Assembly: GCF_019355555.1 (NCBI RefSeq)
Contig: NZ_CP072141.1
Coordinates: 1,792,001-1,856,000 of the forward strand
DNA from: Rhizobium sp. L51/94
GTDB taxonomy: Bacteria; Pseudomonadota; Alphaproteobacteria; Rhizobiales; Rhizobiaceae
Direction: 5' to 3'
Length of the DNA: 64,000 nucleotides
Every line of letters starts with the position of its first letter. Within the stretch, counting starts at the first letter, position 1. The notes beneath the pieces are model-generated. The model worked only from the letters and a program-made list of their open reading frames with translations, was not told the origin of the DNA and ran no database searches. The position numbers were made by a program, and so were the translations under genes. Below, piece after piece: positions 9,398-18,188 of the stretch.

Positions 9398-9422
9398 AGC
9401 CAGAGCAAATGGAGGACTACAA

Positions 9423-9950
9423 ATGAACAAGATAATTCTGACCGCAGCGCTTCTCATGGTTTCTACCTCGGCTTTCGCTCAATCGGCTGCCGAAAGCACA
9501 GGCGTCAATTCGCTGATGGGCAATGCTCCGAAGACGGAAGACTTTGTCACCGAGGCCGCCACCAGTGACATGTTCGAGATCGCGGCGAGCAAGCTGGCTG
9601 TTGAAAAGGCCGATCCGGCCACGAAGGCCTTCGCCGAGCAGATGATTGCCGACCACACCAAGACATCGGCCGAGATGAAGGCGATGGTCGATTCCGGCAA
9701 GGTAAAGGTTGCAATCCCGACCGCCATGACGTCTTCGCAGCAGGGCATGATCGACAAGCTCAACGGTCTAAAAGGCGACGACTTCAACAAGCAGTACCAT
9801 TCCGACCAGGTCTCGGCCCACAAGGACGCCGTCGACCTCTTCAAGCGCTACGGCGACGGCGGCGACAATGCCGACCTGAAGACGTGGGCCACGAAGACAC
9901 GCCCCGCATTGGAGCATCATCTCATGATGGCGCAGGACCTGAACAAGTAA
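9423..9950 (+). CDS. Exported DUF4142 domain protein
   Basis: 175 residues with a clean Sec signal peptide (MNKIILTAALLMVSTSAFA, cleavage before QS), so periplasmic or outer-surface. The mature part is a ferritin-like four-helix DUF4142 domain: MFEIAASKLAVEKA, FAEQMIADHTKTSAEM, QYHSDQVSAHKDAVDLF and the terminal LEHHLMMAQDL. The function of the family is unsettled. Strong GGAGGA ribosome-binding site at 9411. An EcfG-type promoter sits just upstream, which agrees with reports that DUF4142 genes are often stress induced in alphaproteobacteria. A stem-loop follows the stop codon. Confidence 0.9.
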   Translation: MNKIILTAALLMVSTSAFAQSAAESTGVNSLMGNAPKTEDFVTEAATSDMFEIAASKLAVEKADPATKAFAEQMIADHTKTSAEMKAMVDSGKVKVAIPTAMTSSQQGMIDKLNGLKGDDFNKQYHSDQVSAHKDAVDLFKRYGDGGDNADLKTWATKTRPALEHHLMMAQDLNK

Positions 9951-9960
9951 GCTACGGACA

Positions 9961-9983
9961 GGGCGGCGGATACTCCGTCGCCC
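9961..9983 (+). terminator. Stem-loop after the DUF4142 gene
   Basis: GGGCGGCGGA at 9961 pairs with TCCGTCGCCC at 9974-9983 over ten positions with one G-T wobble and a 3-base loop. It starts ten bases after the stop codon. The T-tract is weak, so it may be an RNA-end stabiliser rather than a full terminator. Confidence 0.45.
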
Positions 9984-10268
9984 GTTCACTGTTGCGATGT
10001 AAAGTTTGCGGACGGTGCCCCAATGCCCCTACCGACAAGAGCGGCGAGCCTAGACAGCAGACTATCAGAGGTCTGAGCGGGCCCCTTCCGGTTGAAATGT
10101 CATCAAGGCAAACGAGCCGAGCGGCATGCCCAACGATTTCCGCTTATGGGCATGGGTCGCCTCCCTTCCAAGCCATAAACATAGCCAGCAACGTTTGTTT
10201 GCGCCAAGAAAGTTCTCTGCATTGCCGCAGGCACTCCGGTGCATCTCATCTCCATAACCGCAGCTCAC
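9984..10268. other. Non-coding stretch between convergent genes
   Basis: No convincing gene. It separates the DUF4142 gene from the 3' end of the sugar ABC operon. Confidence 0.5.
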
Positions 10269-11384
10269 TCAGCCGTCGCTGCGGACCCGTCTTCCGTCGG
10301 CATCGAACAAGCGCGCATCCGATGGATCGAACGTCACTGTAATCGACTGCCCGACCTTGGGCGCTGGGCCCCGACCGCCTTGGACGACCAGCGACACGCC
10401 CGGCTGAACCTGCCCGTAGAGATAAGTCGCACCACCCAGGAATTCCGTAAAGTCGACGGTGAGACTGAGGCCAGGCTCGGCGTCGCGGGTTAACCGTAGA
10501 TGCTCTGGTCTTATGCCGAACTGCAGTTCACCGTTTGCGGGTAGGCTAGCAGGCACCGCGAACGGCAGGCGCTGGCCGCCGATCAGGAGCGAGCCGGCCT
10601 CGCAGCTCGCCGGCAGGATGTTCATCTTGGGGCTGCCGATAAAGCCGGCCACGAACAGGTTGTCGGGATCGTTGTAGAGGTCGAACGGGGAACCGATTTG
10701 TTCGATACGGCCAGCTCTGAGAACGACGATCTTGTCTGCCAGCGTCATGGCTTCGGTCTGGTCGTGTGTGACGTAGATCATCGTGTTGCCGAGTTGCTTG
10801 TGCAGCCGTGCGATCTCGATGCGCATGCCCACCCGCAATTCGGCATCGAGGTTGGAGAGCGGTTCGTCGAACAGAAAGACCTTGCGATCGCGCACGATGG
10901 CTCGACCGATAGCAACGCGTTGGCGCTGACCGCCGGAGAGCTGGCCAGGACGGCGATCGAGCAAGGGAGACAAATGCAGAATTTCGGCCGCCGCCTGCAC
11001 CATGTCGGCGACTTCCTTCTTCGGCCGATGCGCCATGCGCAAGCCAAAGCCCATGTTCTGGGCGACGGTCATGTGCGGATAGAGCGCATAGGACTGGAAT
11101 ACCATGGCAATGCCGCGATCCGAGGGATCGGCATCCGTGACGTCGCGTCCGCCGATGAGGATTTCGCCCCGGCTTGTCTCCTCCAGTCCGGCAATCAGCC
11201 GCAGAAGCGTCGACTTTCCACAGCCGGACGGCCCCACGAACACGACGAATTCGCCGGCCGCAATGGAAAGGTCGATGTCGTGGATGACGTCGACCGCGCC
11301 GAAGCTCTTGGAGACGCCCCTCAGATCGACGCCGCTGGTCTGGGCTGAAAGGTGAGATGCCACTCTCATGTCCACCGCATTCAT
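10269..11384 (-). CDS. Sugar ABC transporter ATP-binding protein (MalK/UgpC type)
   Basis: 371 residues. Walker A GPSGCGKST, Q-loop MVFQSYALYPHMT, signature LSGGQRQRVAIGRA, Walker B VFLFDEPLSNLDAEL and H-loop VTHDQTEAM are all intact; the last 130 residues are the TOBE/MalK regulatory domain (FGIRPEHLRL). It energises import by the two permeases encoded upstream. The ATG at 11384 overlaps the stop codon of the GH127 gene as ATGA, indicating translational coupling and fixing the start. It is the last gene of the operon. Confidence 0.93.
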   Translation of the reverse strand: MNAVDMRVASHLSAQTSGVDLRGVSKSFGAVDVIHDIDLSIAAGEFVVFVGPSGCGKSTLLRLIAGLEETSRGEILIGGRDVTDADPSDRGIAMVFQSYALYPHMTVAQNMGFGLRMAHRPKKEVADMVQAAAEILHLSPLLDRRPGQLSGGQRQRVAIGRAIVRDRKVFLFDEPLSNLDAELRVGMRIEIARLHKQLGNTMIYVTHDQTEAMTLADKIVVLRAGRIEQIGSPFDLYNDPDNLFVAGFIGSPKMNILPASCEAGSLLIGGQRLPFAVPASLPANGELQFGIRPEHLRLTRDAEPGLSLTVDFTEFLGGATYLYGQVQPGVSLVVQGGRGPAPKVGQSITVTFDPSDARLFDADGRRVRSDG

Positions 11385-13333
11385 CGACCACCCTCCGTCC
11401 GGATCCAGACCAGCATCTCTCCCGCTGCGCGATTGTCCCACAGATGATATGGAACCGCCCGGATTTCCGCCTCCTCCCGGCGAGGCAGCCTTTCCGTGTA
11501 GAGGCTTTCGCCAGCGGCCACTTCGCGCAGACCGGTCGTTACAAGTGCCGGGATGCTACCAAGTGTGTTCACGGGCTCGCAGCGAAAGCGACTTTGCGGT
11601 TGAAGGACGAGGGAGTTCAGGTCATCGCCATTGTCGACGCCCTCAAGGCAATAGACCAGCGGCCCCCGCTGGAGCGCCACCCGTCCCTGGTCGACCCCCG
11701 CCTTCGGGTGCGCGTGTAGTTGCTGTACCGGCATCTCTAGATCGAGTTCCACAACATCTCCCGACTTCCAGAGGCGGGACAGCCTCGCATACCCCTTCTG
11801 CTCGACGGCAGCTCGGTCGACCGGCGCGCCGTTGACACGGATCGTCACGCCCGGTGACCAGGCCGGCAGGCGCAGGGAAAGAGTGAATTCGGCCGGCTGC
11901 TGCGGCTCCAGCGTCAGCCGGATGGCGCCATCCAGGGGATAGATGGTTTCCTGGCCGATACGAACAGCCGTTCCTGCCGTCTCCAGATCCGCAATGCCCT
12001 CGCAGTAAAGATGCACGGCGATTTCGTTTTCCGACTCGCCGTACATGTATGTGCCGACCGACGCTACCAGCCGGGCGATGTTCGGCGGGCAGCAGGGGCA
12101 GCGATGCCAGGTCCACCTATGATGCTTGCCACGGCTTTCCAGCGGATTGTCATAGAAGAACCGGGTGCCGTCGATGGAGAGACCGACCAGAGCACCGTTG
12201 TAGAGCGCCCGCTCCATGACGTCAGCATAGGCGCGATCGGGACCCAGCCCCAGCATGCGGCTGGCCCAGAAGACCAGCGCCACGGCAGCACATGTCTCGG
12301 CATAGGCCGTTTCGTTTGGAAGGTCGTAGTCGAAGGTCAGTCCCTCGTTGTGGGCAGAGGGCCCGAAACCACCTGTGACGTAAAGGTTCTTCTCGGTAAG
12401 GTGCGCCCAGATCGCCTCGAGCGCAGGTTTCAGACTGTCGTCGCCAAACTCGGTCGATACATCGGCCATCCCGGAGTAGAGGTAGGCGGCGCGCACGGCA
12501 TGGCCAACCACATGGCGCTGCTCGCGCACCGGCACATGGCTCTGCGAGTACTCGTAGGTCGCAAAGTGATAATCGGCCGGATCCCGGCCCCGCGCGCGGG
12601 CTTCCCGGTCGTAATAGTGCTGGCCATCAGGCCGTTGGCCACGCTCGTTGACGAAGAAGCGGGCAAGCTCGAGATAGCGTTGCTCGCCGGTGGCGCGCCC
12701 AAGCTTGACAAGCGCAAGCTCGATTTCGGGATGTCCGCAATAGCCCGGCTTCTGGTCTTCTCCGGGCCCGAAGACGGTCGCTATATGATCGGCGTAGCGC
12801 GCCATGATATCCAGCAATTTGCGCTTGCCGGTGACGTGATAGTAGGCCACGGCACCTTCCATCAGGTGGCCGGCATCATAGAGCTCGTGGCAATCGCGCA
12901 GGTTGGTCCAGCGCTTGCCGGGTTCGATCCGCTGGTACCAGGAATTCAGGTAGCCATTCTCGTCCTGCAGTCGTCCATAGGCATCGACGATCTCGTCGAT
13001 CCGGGCCTCGAGCGCGGCATCCGGCTTGTGCAGCAGCCCATAGGCGGCCGCCTCGATGCTCTTGCCGAAGTCGGAGTCCCAGAACATCTGGGTGCTGACA
13101 GTATCATTGCCCTGCTGGTAGGGAATGCGCAGCCCGGGGTTTGGCCTGTCCGGATCGACCTGGTCCAGCATGCCCGCTTCGATGCAGCGGTCGAGCAGGG
13201 TGTGCGCGGTGGCGGTTGCGATGGTTTCGATGCGGGGACCGAAGAAGCCGCCGACGCGCACCTGATGGACGGCCGGTGGGCGGAATTTTGCATTCTGGCG
13301 GATCGTGTCGGCGGCGGAAGAAGGCATGCTCAT
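11381..13333 (-). CDS. Glycoside hydrolase family 127 (beta-L-arabinofuranosidase, DUF1680)
   Basis: 650-residue enzyme without a signal peptide, so probably cytoplasmic. An AETCAAV stretch and a CPCCPPN stretch match the Glu, Cys and double-Cys zinc site of the GH127 prototype HypBA1, in which one of the paired Cys residues is the nucleophile. The family removes beta-L-arabinofuranose, and related members act on other L-sugars, so substrate identity is inference. The gene is embedded between the second permease and the ATPase of an ABC importer, so the sugar is likely imported intact and cut inside. Its stop overlaps the ATPase start by four bases. Confidence 0.88.
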   Translation of the reverse strand: MSMPSSAADTIRQNAKFRPPAVHQVRVGGFFGPRIETIATATAHTLLDRCIEAGMLDQVDPDRPNPGLRIPYQQGNDTVSTQMFWDSDFGKSIEAAAYGLLHKPDAALEARIDEIVDAYGRLQDENGYLNSWYQRIEPGKRWTNLRDCHELYDAGHLMEGAVAYYHVTGKRKLLDIMARYADHIATVFGPGEDQKPGYCGHPEIELALVKLGRATGEQRYLELARFFVNERGQRPDGQHYYDREARARGRDPADYHFATYEYSQSHVPVREQRHVVGHAVRAAYLYSGMADVSTEFGDDSLKPALEAIWAHLTEKNLYVTGGFGPSAHNEGLTFDYDLPNETAYAETCAAVALVFWASRMLGLGPDRAYADVMERALYNGALVGLSIDGTRFFYDNPLESRGKHHRWTWHRCPCCPPNIARLVASVGTYMYGESENEIAVHLYCEGIADLETAGTAVRIGQETIYPLDGAIRLTLEPQQPAEFTLSLRLPAWSPGVTIRVNGAPVDRAAVEQKGYARLSRLWKSGDVVELDLEMPVQQLHAHPKAGVDQGRVALQRGPLVYCLEGVDNGDDLNSLVLQPQSRFRCEPVNTLGSIPALVTTGLREVAAGESLYTERLPRREEAEIRAVPYHLWDNRAAGEMLVWIRTEGGR

Positions 13334-13364
13334 GATGTAGGTCCTCTGTTGGATTGGTGTGCGC

Positions 13365-14246
13365 CTATTTCACCGCGCCGGCCGTGAGGCCGCGGATGTA
13401 ATAGCGCTGGAGAGCAAGAAAGAGCAGCAGGCAGGGGATCATCATCACGGTAACGCCCGCCTGCACGGCGCCCCAGTCGACTGAGCCATAATGGCCGGAG
13501 CGCACGGCCGTAACGAGCACCGGAAGCGTGTAGCGGTCCTGATCGGTCAACAGCACCAATGCTGCCAGGAATTCGTTCCAGGCGTTCAGGAAGGCGAAAA
13601 GGCCGACCGAAACGACACCCGGAAACACCAGCGGCCCCATGACATAGACCAGCGCCCGCAGTCCCTTCACGCCATCGATGCGCGCCGCCTCCTCGATCTC
13701 CTTGGGCACTGCGTCGAAGGCATTGCGCATCATGAAGACCGAGAAAGGCAGCTGCAGCGTGACATAGATGAGGACGAGGCCGCTCAGCGTATTCTGCAGC
13801 CCGAGCTTGGCGAGGATCAGGAACAGCGGTGTCAATATGGATTGAAACGGCACCATGATCGTCGACAGAATGAGAACGAAGGCCACCGCCTTGAACGGAA
13901 AGCGGAAGCGCGAAAATCCGTAACCGGCAAAGACCGAGACCACGACGGTGAGCAACGCCGTGGCGACGGCGACGAAAAGGCTGTTGCCGGCGTAATGCAG
14001 GATGCCGGCGCCGAAATCCTCCAGTCTCCCGTAGTTGCCAAAGCCAAGTCCCTGGATCGAAAGCAGCCCATTTCCCGCCATGGCGGGCGGTCGGAACGAT
14101 GCCAGCAGGACAAGCGCAATCGGCGCCAGAAACAACAGTGCAACGAGCAGGCAGGTGGTGTGAAACAGCACTCCGTAAAGCCAGGCATTGCCGCGTCTGC
14201 GTGCCGGCGCAAGCTTTGCTGCGTGAAGCGTTGCGGTCATCGTCAT
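13365..14246 (-). CDS. Carbohydrate ABC transporter permease (MalG type)
   Basis: 293 residues, six predicted membrane segments. The cytoplasmic EAA loop EEAARIDGVKGLRALVYVMG that contacts the ATPase is present. The C-terminus (RYYIRGLTAGAVK) is the usual ending of the MalG-type CUT1 permease. Its start ATG overlaps the end of the other permease gene by four bases (14243-14246). It forms the inner-membrane pore with the neighbouring MalF-type subunit. Confidence 0.93.
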   Translation of the reverse strand: MTMTATLHAAKLAPARRRGNAWLYGVLFHTTCLLVALLFLAPIALVLLASFRPPAMAGNGLLSIQGLGFGNYGRLEDFGAGILHYAGNSLFVAVATALLTVVVSVFAGYGFSRFRFPFKAVAFVLILSTIMVPFQSILTPLFLILAKLGLQNTLSGLVLIYVTLQLPFSVFMMRNAFDAVPKEIEEAARIDGVKGLRALVYVMGPLVFPGVVSVGLFAFLNAWNEFLAALVLLTDQDRYTLPVLVTAVRSGHYGSVDWGAVQAGVTVMMIPCLLLFLALQRYYIRGLTAGAVK

Positions 14247-15178
14247 CGCGCGGCCTCCCTGTCACCCAGCAGTCGCAGCTGGATCACGCTCAGCACCACC
14301 AAAATGGCAAGCAGCACCATCGACAGCGCCGCACCATAACCGAGACGGAAGGACACGAAGGACTGGCTGAAAATCCAGTAAACTGCGGTGATCGTCTTGT
14401 TCTGCGGTCCGCCGGCGAGAATGATGTAGAATTGGTCGAAGGCGAGCATGGAGCCGGAAACGCACAAAATGAGCGCAAGGGCAAAAGGACGGCGCACCAG
14501 CGGCAGCGTAATGAAGCGGAACCGCTGAAGCGCGTTCGCGCCGTCGATCCGGGCGGCCTCCGTGAAGTCGGCCGGAATGGAGTGCAGTCCGCTCATCAGG
14601 ATGACCATGTAGAAGCCCGCCATCTTCCAGATCACCATGGCGGTGACCGACCAAAAGGCGGGTGCAAAGGTGGCGAGAAGGTTCACGCGGCCATCCGTGA
14701 GACCCAGCGCCTCGGCCAAAGGGGAAAACAGTCCGCTGTCGACATTCGACAACCAGCTCCACAATAGGCTCGCCGAGGCGAAACCGATCACCACCGGCAG
14801 AAAAAACGCGGTACGATAGAAGCCGGCGAACGGTCGTGACTTTTCCACCAGGAGGGCTAGCGCAAAACCGACCAGCAAAAGGCCGATCGTGGCTGCGATG
14901 GTGTAGCGGATGGTGAAGGCGAGCGCGTTCCAGAAGTTGATGTCGTTCCAGAGCGCCTTGTAGTTGGCAAAGCCGACCCAGCGCGGCACGCCGATCAGCG
15001 GCCAGTTGTGCAGCGACATCCAGGCGGTCATGCCAAGAGGCACGAGAAAGAAGACGAGGACCAGCGCCAGCGCCGGAGCCACGTAGAGAAGTCCCATCCA
15101 GTCACGACGCGGCTTGCGCCGGGGACGCAGAGAGGCATTGGGCGCGCCGCTTGGCGTCGCCAGAGTATTGACTGACAT
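14243..15178 (-). CDS. Sugar ABC transporter permease (MalF type)
   Basis: 311 residues. A basic cytoplasmic N-terminus (RPRRKPRRDW) precedes about six membrane helices; the EAA loop reads FTEAARIDGANALQRFRFI. CUT1-type permease partner of the MalG-like subunit. A stem-loop lies between this gene and the binding-protein gene upstream in the operon. Confidence 0.93.
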   Translation of the reverse strand: MSVNTLATPSGAPNASLRPRRKPRRDWMGLLYVAPALALVLVFFLVPLGMTAWMSLHNWPLIGVPRWVGFANYKALWNDINFWNALAFTIRYTIAATIGLLLVGFALALLVEKSRPFAGFYRTAFFLPVVIGFASASLLWSWLSNVDSGLFSPLAEALGLTDGRVNLLATFAPAFWSVTAMVIWKMAGFYMVILMSGLHSIPADFTEAARIDGANALQRFRFITLPLVRRPFALALILCVSGSMLAFDQFYIILAGGPQNKTITAVYWIFSQSFVSFRLGYGAALSMVLLAILVVLSVIQLRLLGDREAAR

Positions 15179-15207
15179 CGGTCTGGTCCTTCGCTGATAT
15201 CCATGCA

Positions 15208-15227
15208 GCGGAGCCTCACGGCTCCGC
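15208..15227 (-). other. Intra-operon stem-loop after the binding-protein gene
   Basis: On the minus strand GCGGAGCC pairs perfectly with GGCTCCGC across a GTGA tetraloop (GNRA type). It lies 18 bases past the binding-protein stop and 29 bases before the permease start, the position where RNA-stabilising hairpins are known in other binding-protein operons (malE-malF). Its role here is inference. Confidence 0.5.
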
Positions 15228-15244
15228 CTTTCAGGATCGAGCCT

Positions 15245-16495
15245 TCAGGGCGCGGTGTCGACGATCGACTGCATGGCGCTCTGCGCGGCCTGGATCGCCG
15301 GTTCGATCGCATCCGGTCCACCGAAGAAGGCCGTGTTCAGCATGGTGATCCATGGGCCGTTGGCGGAGTTGATCAGATCGTTAAACACAGTGGAATAGGG
15401 CGTCCGGCCCTTGGCCATCGCGTCGGCAGCAATCAGATAGCGTGAATCGAGGCCTGCCAGCGCTTCCTTGGCGATATCGCTACGGATCGGCAGCGAACCG
15501 TTGCGGGCAAGCAGCTTCTGGCCGTCGAGCGAATAGGAGAACTCGAGGAACGCCTTCACCGCCTCCATTTTCTTGGTCCCCTTGGAGACGACAAAATTGT
15601 CGCCGCCGGCAAAGGAGGAGGAGCCGCCTTCCTTGCCCGGAAGGGGAGCGACGCCGTATTCGAGATCTGGACTTTGCGAATTGAGCGCGCCGATGGCGAA
15701 GGAACCGGACGGCGTGATGCCGATCTTGCCAGTGGCGAAGGCAGAGAAGAAATTCGCCCCCGTGTCCGTTTGTGCGCCTGCCGGAATGAGCTTGTCTCTT
15801 GCCATGCCCTGATAGAAGGCGATCGCATCCCGCATCTGAGGCGTATCCAGCGTAACCTTGCGGCCATCGGCGGAGAAGATGTCGCCGCCCGACGCCCATA
15901 TGAGCGGCGTGAAGGTGAAGATATTGCAGCCGCCGCAGTTGCCGGAGAAGTAGAAGCCTTTGATATCTCCCCCGAGGGCATTGACCTTTTCCGCATCGCT
16001 ACGGATTTCCGCCCACGTCGCTGGCCCCTTGTCGGGATCGAGACCAGCCTGCCTGAACAACTTCTTGTTCCAGATGAGCACCGAGCCATCAGCGGAGAAC
16101 GGCACGCCATAGATGCGGTCGTTGTAGGTCCCGACTGAAATGTGCGCCTTCGACAGAGCGTTGAAATAGGGCAGGGACTTTGCAAAATCGGTCAAATCCT
16201 CCAATTGACCGGCCGCGGCAAAGGCGGGCGTGTAGATCAGGTCGAGCGATAGGGCATCAGGTGCCGTCCCGCCGGCCGCTGCCACGGCGTATTTTTGCAC
16301 GAGTTCATTGACCGGTACGATCTGCAGATCCGCGTGATGCTCCTTCTGGCTGTTGTTGAATGCATCGACGAGCTTCGGCATGAAGGTCGAGCTGTCGGAC
16401 CGCGTCCAGAGCGTGAAAGTATCCGCGCTGGCGGATAGCGGCAGAGCGAGCGATGCTGCGACAAGGCCGCTGAACCCCAATATCCATTTCTTCAT
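15245..16495 (-). CDS. Sugar ABC transporter substrate-binding protein
   Basis: 416 residues with a Sec signal peptide (MKKWILGFSGLVAASLALPLSASA, cleaved before DT). Family 1 extracellular solute-binding features include YNDRIYGVPFSADGSVLIWNKKLF and FSAFATGKIGITPSGSFAIG. It captures the sugar in the periplasm for the permeases. The start at 16495 follows GGGAGGGG by about seven bases; a longer frame from 16519 has no such site. A CGGC pair (NCGGCN) near residue 180 might form a small disulfide. It lies 47 bp after the LacI gene and probably shares its transcript. Confidence 0.92.
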   Translation of the reverse strand: MKKWILGFSGLVAASLALPLSASADTFTLWTRSDSSTFMPKLVDAFNNSQKEHHADLQIVPVNELVQKYAVAAAGGTAPDALSLDLIYTPAFAAAGQLEDLTDFAKSLPYFNALSKAHISVGTYNDRIYGVPFSADGSVLIWNKKLFRQAGLDPDKGPATWAEIRSDAEKVNALGGDIKGFYFSGNCGGCNIFTFTPLIWASGGDIFSADGRKVTLDTPQMRDAIAFYQGMARDKLIPAGAQTDTGANFFSAFATGKIGITPSGSFAIGALNSQSPDLEYGVAPLPGKEGGSSSFAGGDNFVVSKGTKKMEAVKAFLEFSYSLDGQKLLARNGSLPIRSDIAKEALAGLDSRYLIAADAMAKGRTPYSTVFNDLINSANGPWITMLNTAFFGGPDAIEPAIQAAQSAMQSIVDTAP

Positions 16496-16542
16496 TTCAT
16501 TCCCCTCCCAGTTTTGCACCCGGCTTCGGGTGCGGTTAAATC

Positions 16543-17625
16543 CTATTCAGTCGACGGCTCCTCCGAACCGCACGATTGACGCACCTTCAAGCGGCACGGA
16601 AGACGGCGCTGCCCGGCCTCCACCGGCTTGCCGTCAATGAGATCAAGTAGCGTGACGCCAGCCTGGCGCCCCAACTCCTTGAGGGCCATATCGACTGTCG
16701 TCAGCGGCGGACGCGTGGCCGTTGCAAAAATCTCCCAGTTGTCGAAGCCGACGACGGCGATGTCCTCCGGCACCCTGAGACCCGCAAGCGTCAAGGCGTC
16801 GATCAGCCCGCGGGCGATCTGGTCGTTGCCGCAAAACACCGCATCGGGCCGATCAGACACCGGCTTTGCAACGAGCAGCTGTCCGCTTTCGTAGCCAAAG
16901 CGTTCGGACCATTCGCCGGACAGCGCCGCGCCAAAGCAGGGGAGCGCCGCTTCGGAGAGCGCGCGCAGCCAGCCCTTTTCCCGCAGGCCGACGGCGCCGA
17001 AGCTGCGCGGACCCGTCACATGCGCAATGCGCGTGCGACCGAGGCTGACGAGATGGGCGACGGCCGCATGCGCGCCTCCCTCGTCGTCGGGGACAAAACC
17101 GATGGCGCCTGGAGGACAGGCCGCATTGACGTAGACGACAGGCATGTGAACGGCAGGAAGATCGACCGGCAGCACACGGTCGATACGCTTTCCGGAAACC
17201 ACCAGCCCGTCGACGCGCTTGTCCTCCATCGCTTCCAGATTGAGCCGCACGCGCTCCGGATCGTCGTCAATGGCACACAGAAAGACCGACACTCCACGAT
17301 CTGCCATCGCGGACGACAGGCCGGCGGCAATTGGGAGGGTAAAGCGACCGTATGTGTCATTGGTGAGAAGGCCAAGGGTGAATGAGCGCTGGTGAACGAG
17401 CGCGCGCGCCATGGCGTTCGGGCGAAAACCCATCTTCTGCGCGATATCCTGTATGCGTTTCCGGGTCTCGACCGTCATACGGCCGCGCTCGTTTAGGGCC
17501 TTGGATGCAGTGGAAACCGATACGTTCGCAGCAAGCGCAACGTCTTTAATCGTGATGCGCGCGGCGACCTCTGTCCTGTCGCCTGACAACACTGCCACGC
17601 CTTTGCTATTTTCGTTCAATACCAC
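16543..17625 (-). CDS. LacI family regulator of the GH127/ABC operon
   Basis: About 360 residues. The N-terminal HTH reads ITIKDVALAANVSVSTASKALN with the hinge helix NAMARALVHQ, then a periplasmic-binding-protein-like effector domain (TLGLLTNDTYG, FCGNDQIARGLIDAL, VVGFDNWEIF). Start is uncertain: GTG at 17625 opens the frame, but the HTH begins about 24 residues later. It heads the operon and two operator-like palindromes lie directly upstream, so autoregulation and operon repression, relieved by an arabinose-containing inducer, is the simplest reading. Confidence 0.9.
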   Translation of the reverse strand: MVLNENSKGVAVLSGDRTEVAARITIKDVALAANVSVSTASKALNERGRMTVETRKRIQDIAQKMGFRPNAMARALVHQRSFTLGLLTNDTYGRFTLPIAAGLSSAMADRGVSVFLCAIDDDPERVRLNLEAMEDKRVDGLVVSGKRIDRVLPVDLPAVHMPVVYVNAACPPGAIGFVPDDEGGAHAAVAHLVSLGRTRIAHVTGPRSFGAVGLREKGWLRALSEAALPCFGAALSGEWSERFGYESGQLLVAKPVSDRPDAVFCGNDQIARGLIDALTLAGLRVPEDIAVVGFDNWEIFATATRPPLTTVDMALKELGRQAGVTLLDLIDGKPVEAGQRRLPCRLKVRQSCGSEEPSTE

Positions 17626-17647
17626 CGGACATCAACATATCTGGAAT

Positions 17648-17683
17648 GAAAAACCGTTTGCTCACCATAGGAAAACCGTTTTC
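17648..17683. promoter_or_regulatory. Twin LacI-type operators
   Basis: GAAAACcGTTTTC at 17671-17683 is a perfect 6-bp inverted repeat around a central base. A degenerate copy, AAAAACcGTTTGC at 17649-17661, shares the AACcGTTT core. Centres are 22 bp apart, about two helical turns, in the upstream region of the LacI gene. The central CG-rich core with flanking A/T arms fits LacI-family operators. That they bind this LacI is inference. Confidence 0.6.
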
Positions 17684-18188
17684 TCATCTTTGGTCAAGCG
17701 CTTTTTCTCGTTCGTCATGACGTATGGGATTAAAACCTTCGAGCAATCTTGGCGTTGCCAGACGCGCCTATGCCGGAGCAATGGTTGCACAAGAAACGCA
17801 CCGCAAACGAATTGCCGCTTTTCGGAAAGATACGAGGCGACATCTGTGGAGATTTCATCCAACTCGTGTAGCCATGCCCTCGGATGCATTGGGTTGCGGC
17901 TATGTCAAACGAAGCGTCTTGAGCGCGGTTATCCTTCGGATCGAAATAGCTGGCCTGCTCGTATGATCCAGTCTGTCTGCGGACATGCGTTGCCAACGAC
18001 CACCCTTGGGGCCGCACGGGGTGGGACGTAGGCCATACGTCCATCGCTGATACGATCGTCCATGCTGTTGAACTTAGCTTCCGGGACCAGGCCGCTGTTG
18101 GGGTGCGCGGGCATTCGCTATTTCCCTGACACCGGAGTGAAGTGGCGTTGCAAGCGCCGACGGGCATCGGCCGAGGACGGTTTGAGCA
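17684..18188. other. Non-coding stretch between divergent units
   Basis: About 500 bp between the LacI operators and the GMC oxidoreductase. Short frames exist on both strands, none with a ribosome-binding site and convincing composition. Base composition is more AT-rich than the flanking genes. Confidence 0.45.

Noticed and set aside
12011..13387. 458-codon plus-strand open frame
   Set aside because: Lies antisense within the GH127 gene, whose motifs are intact.
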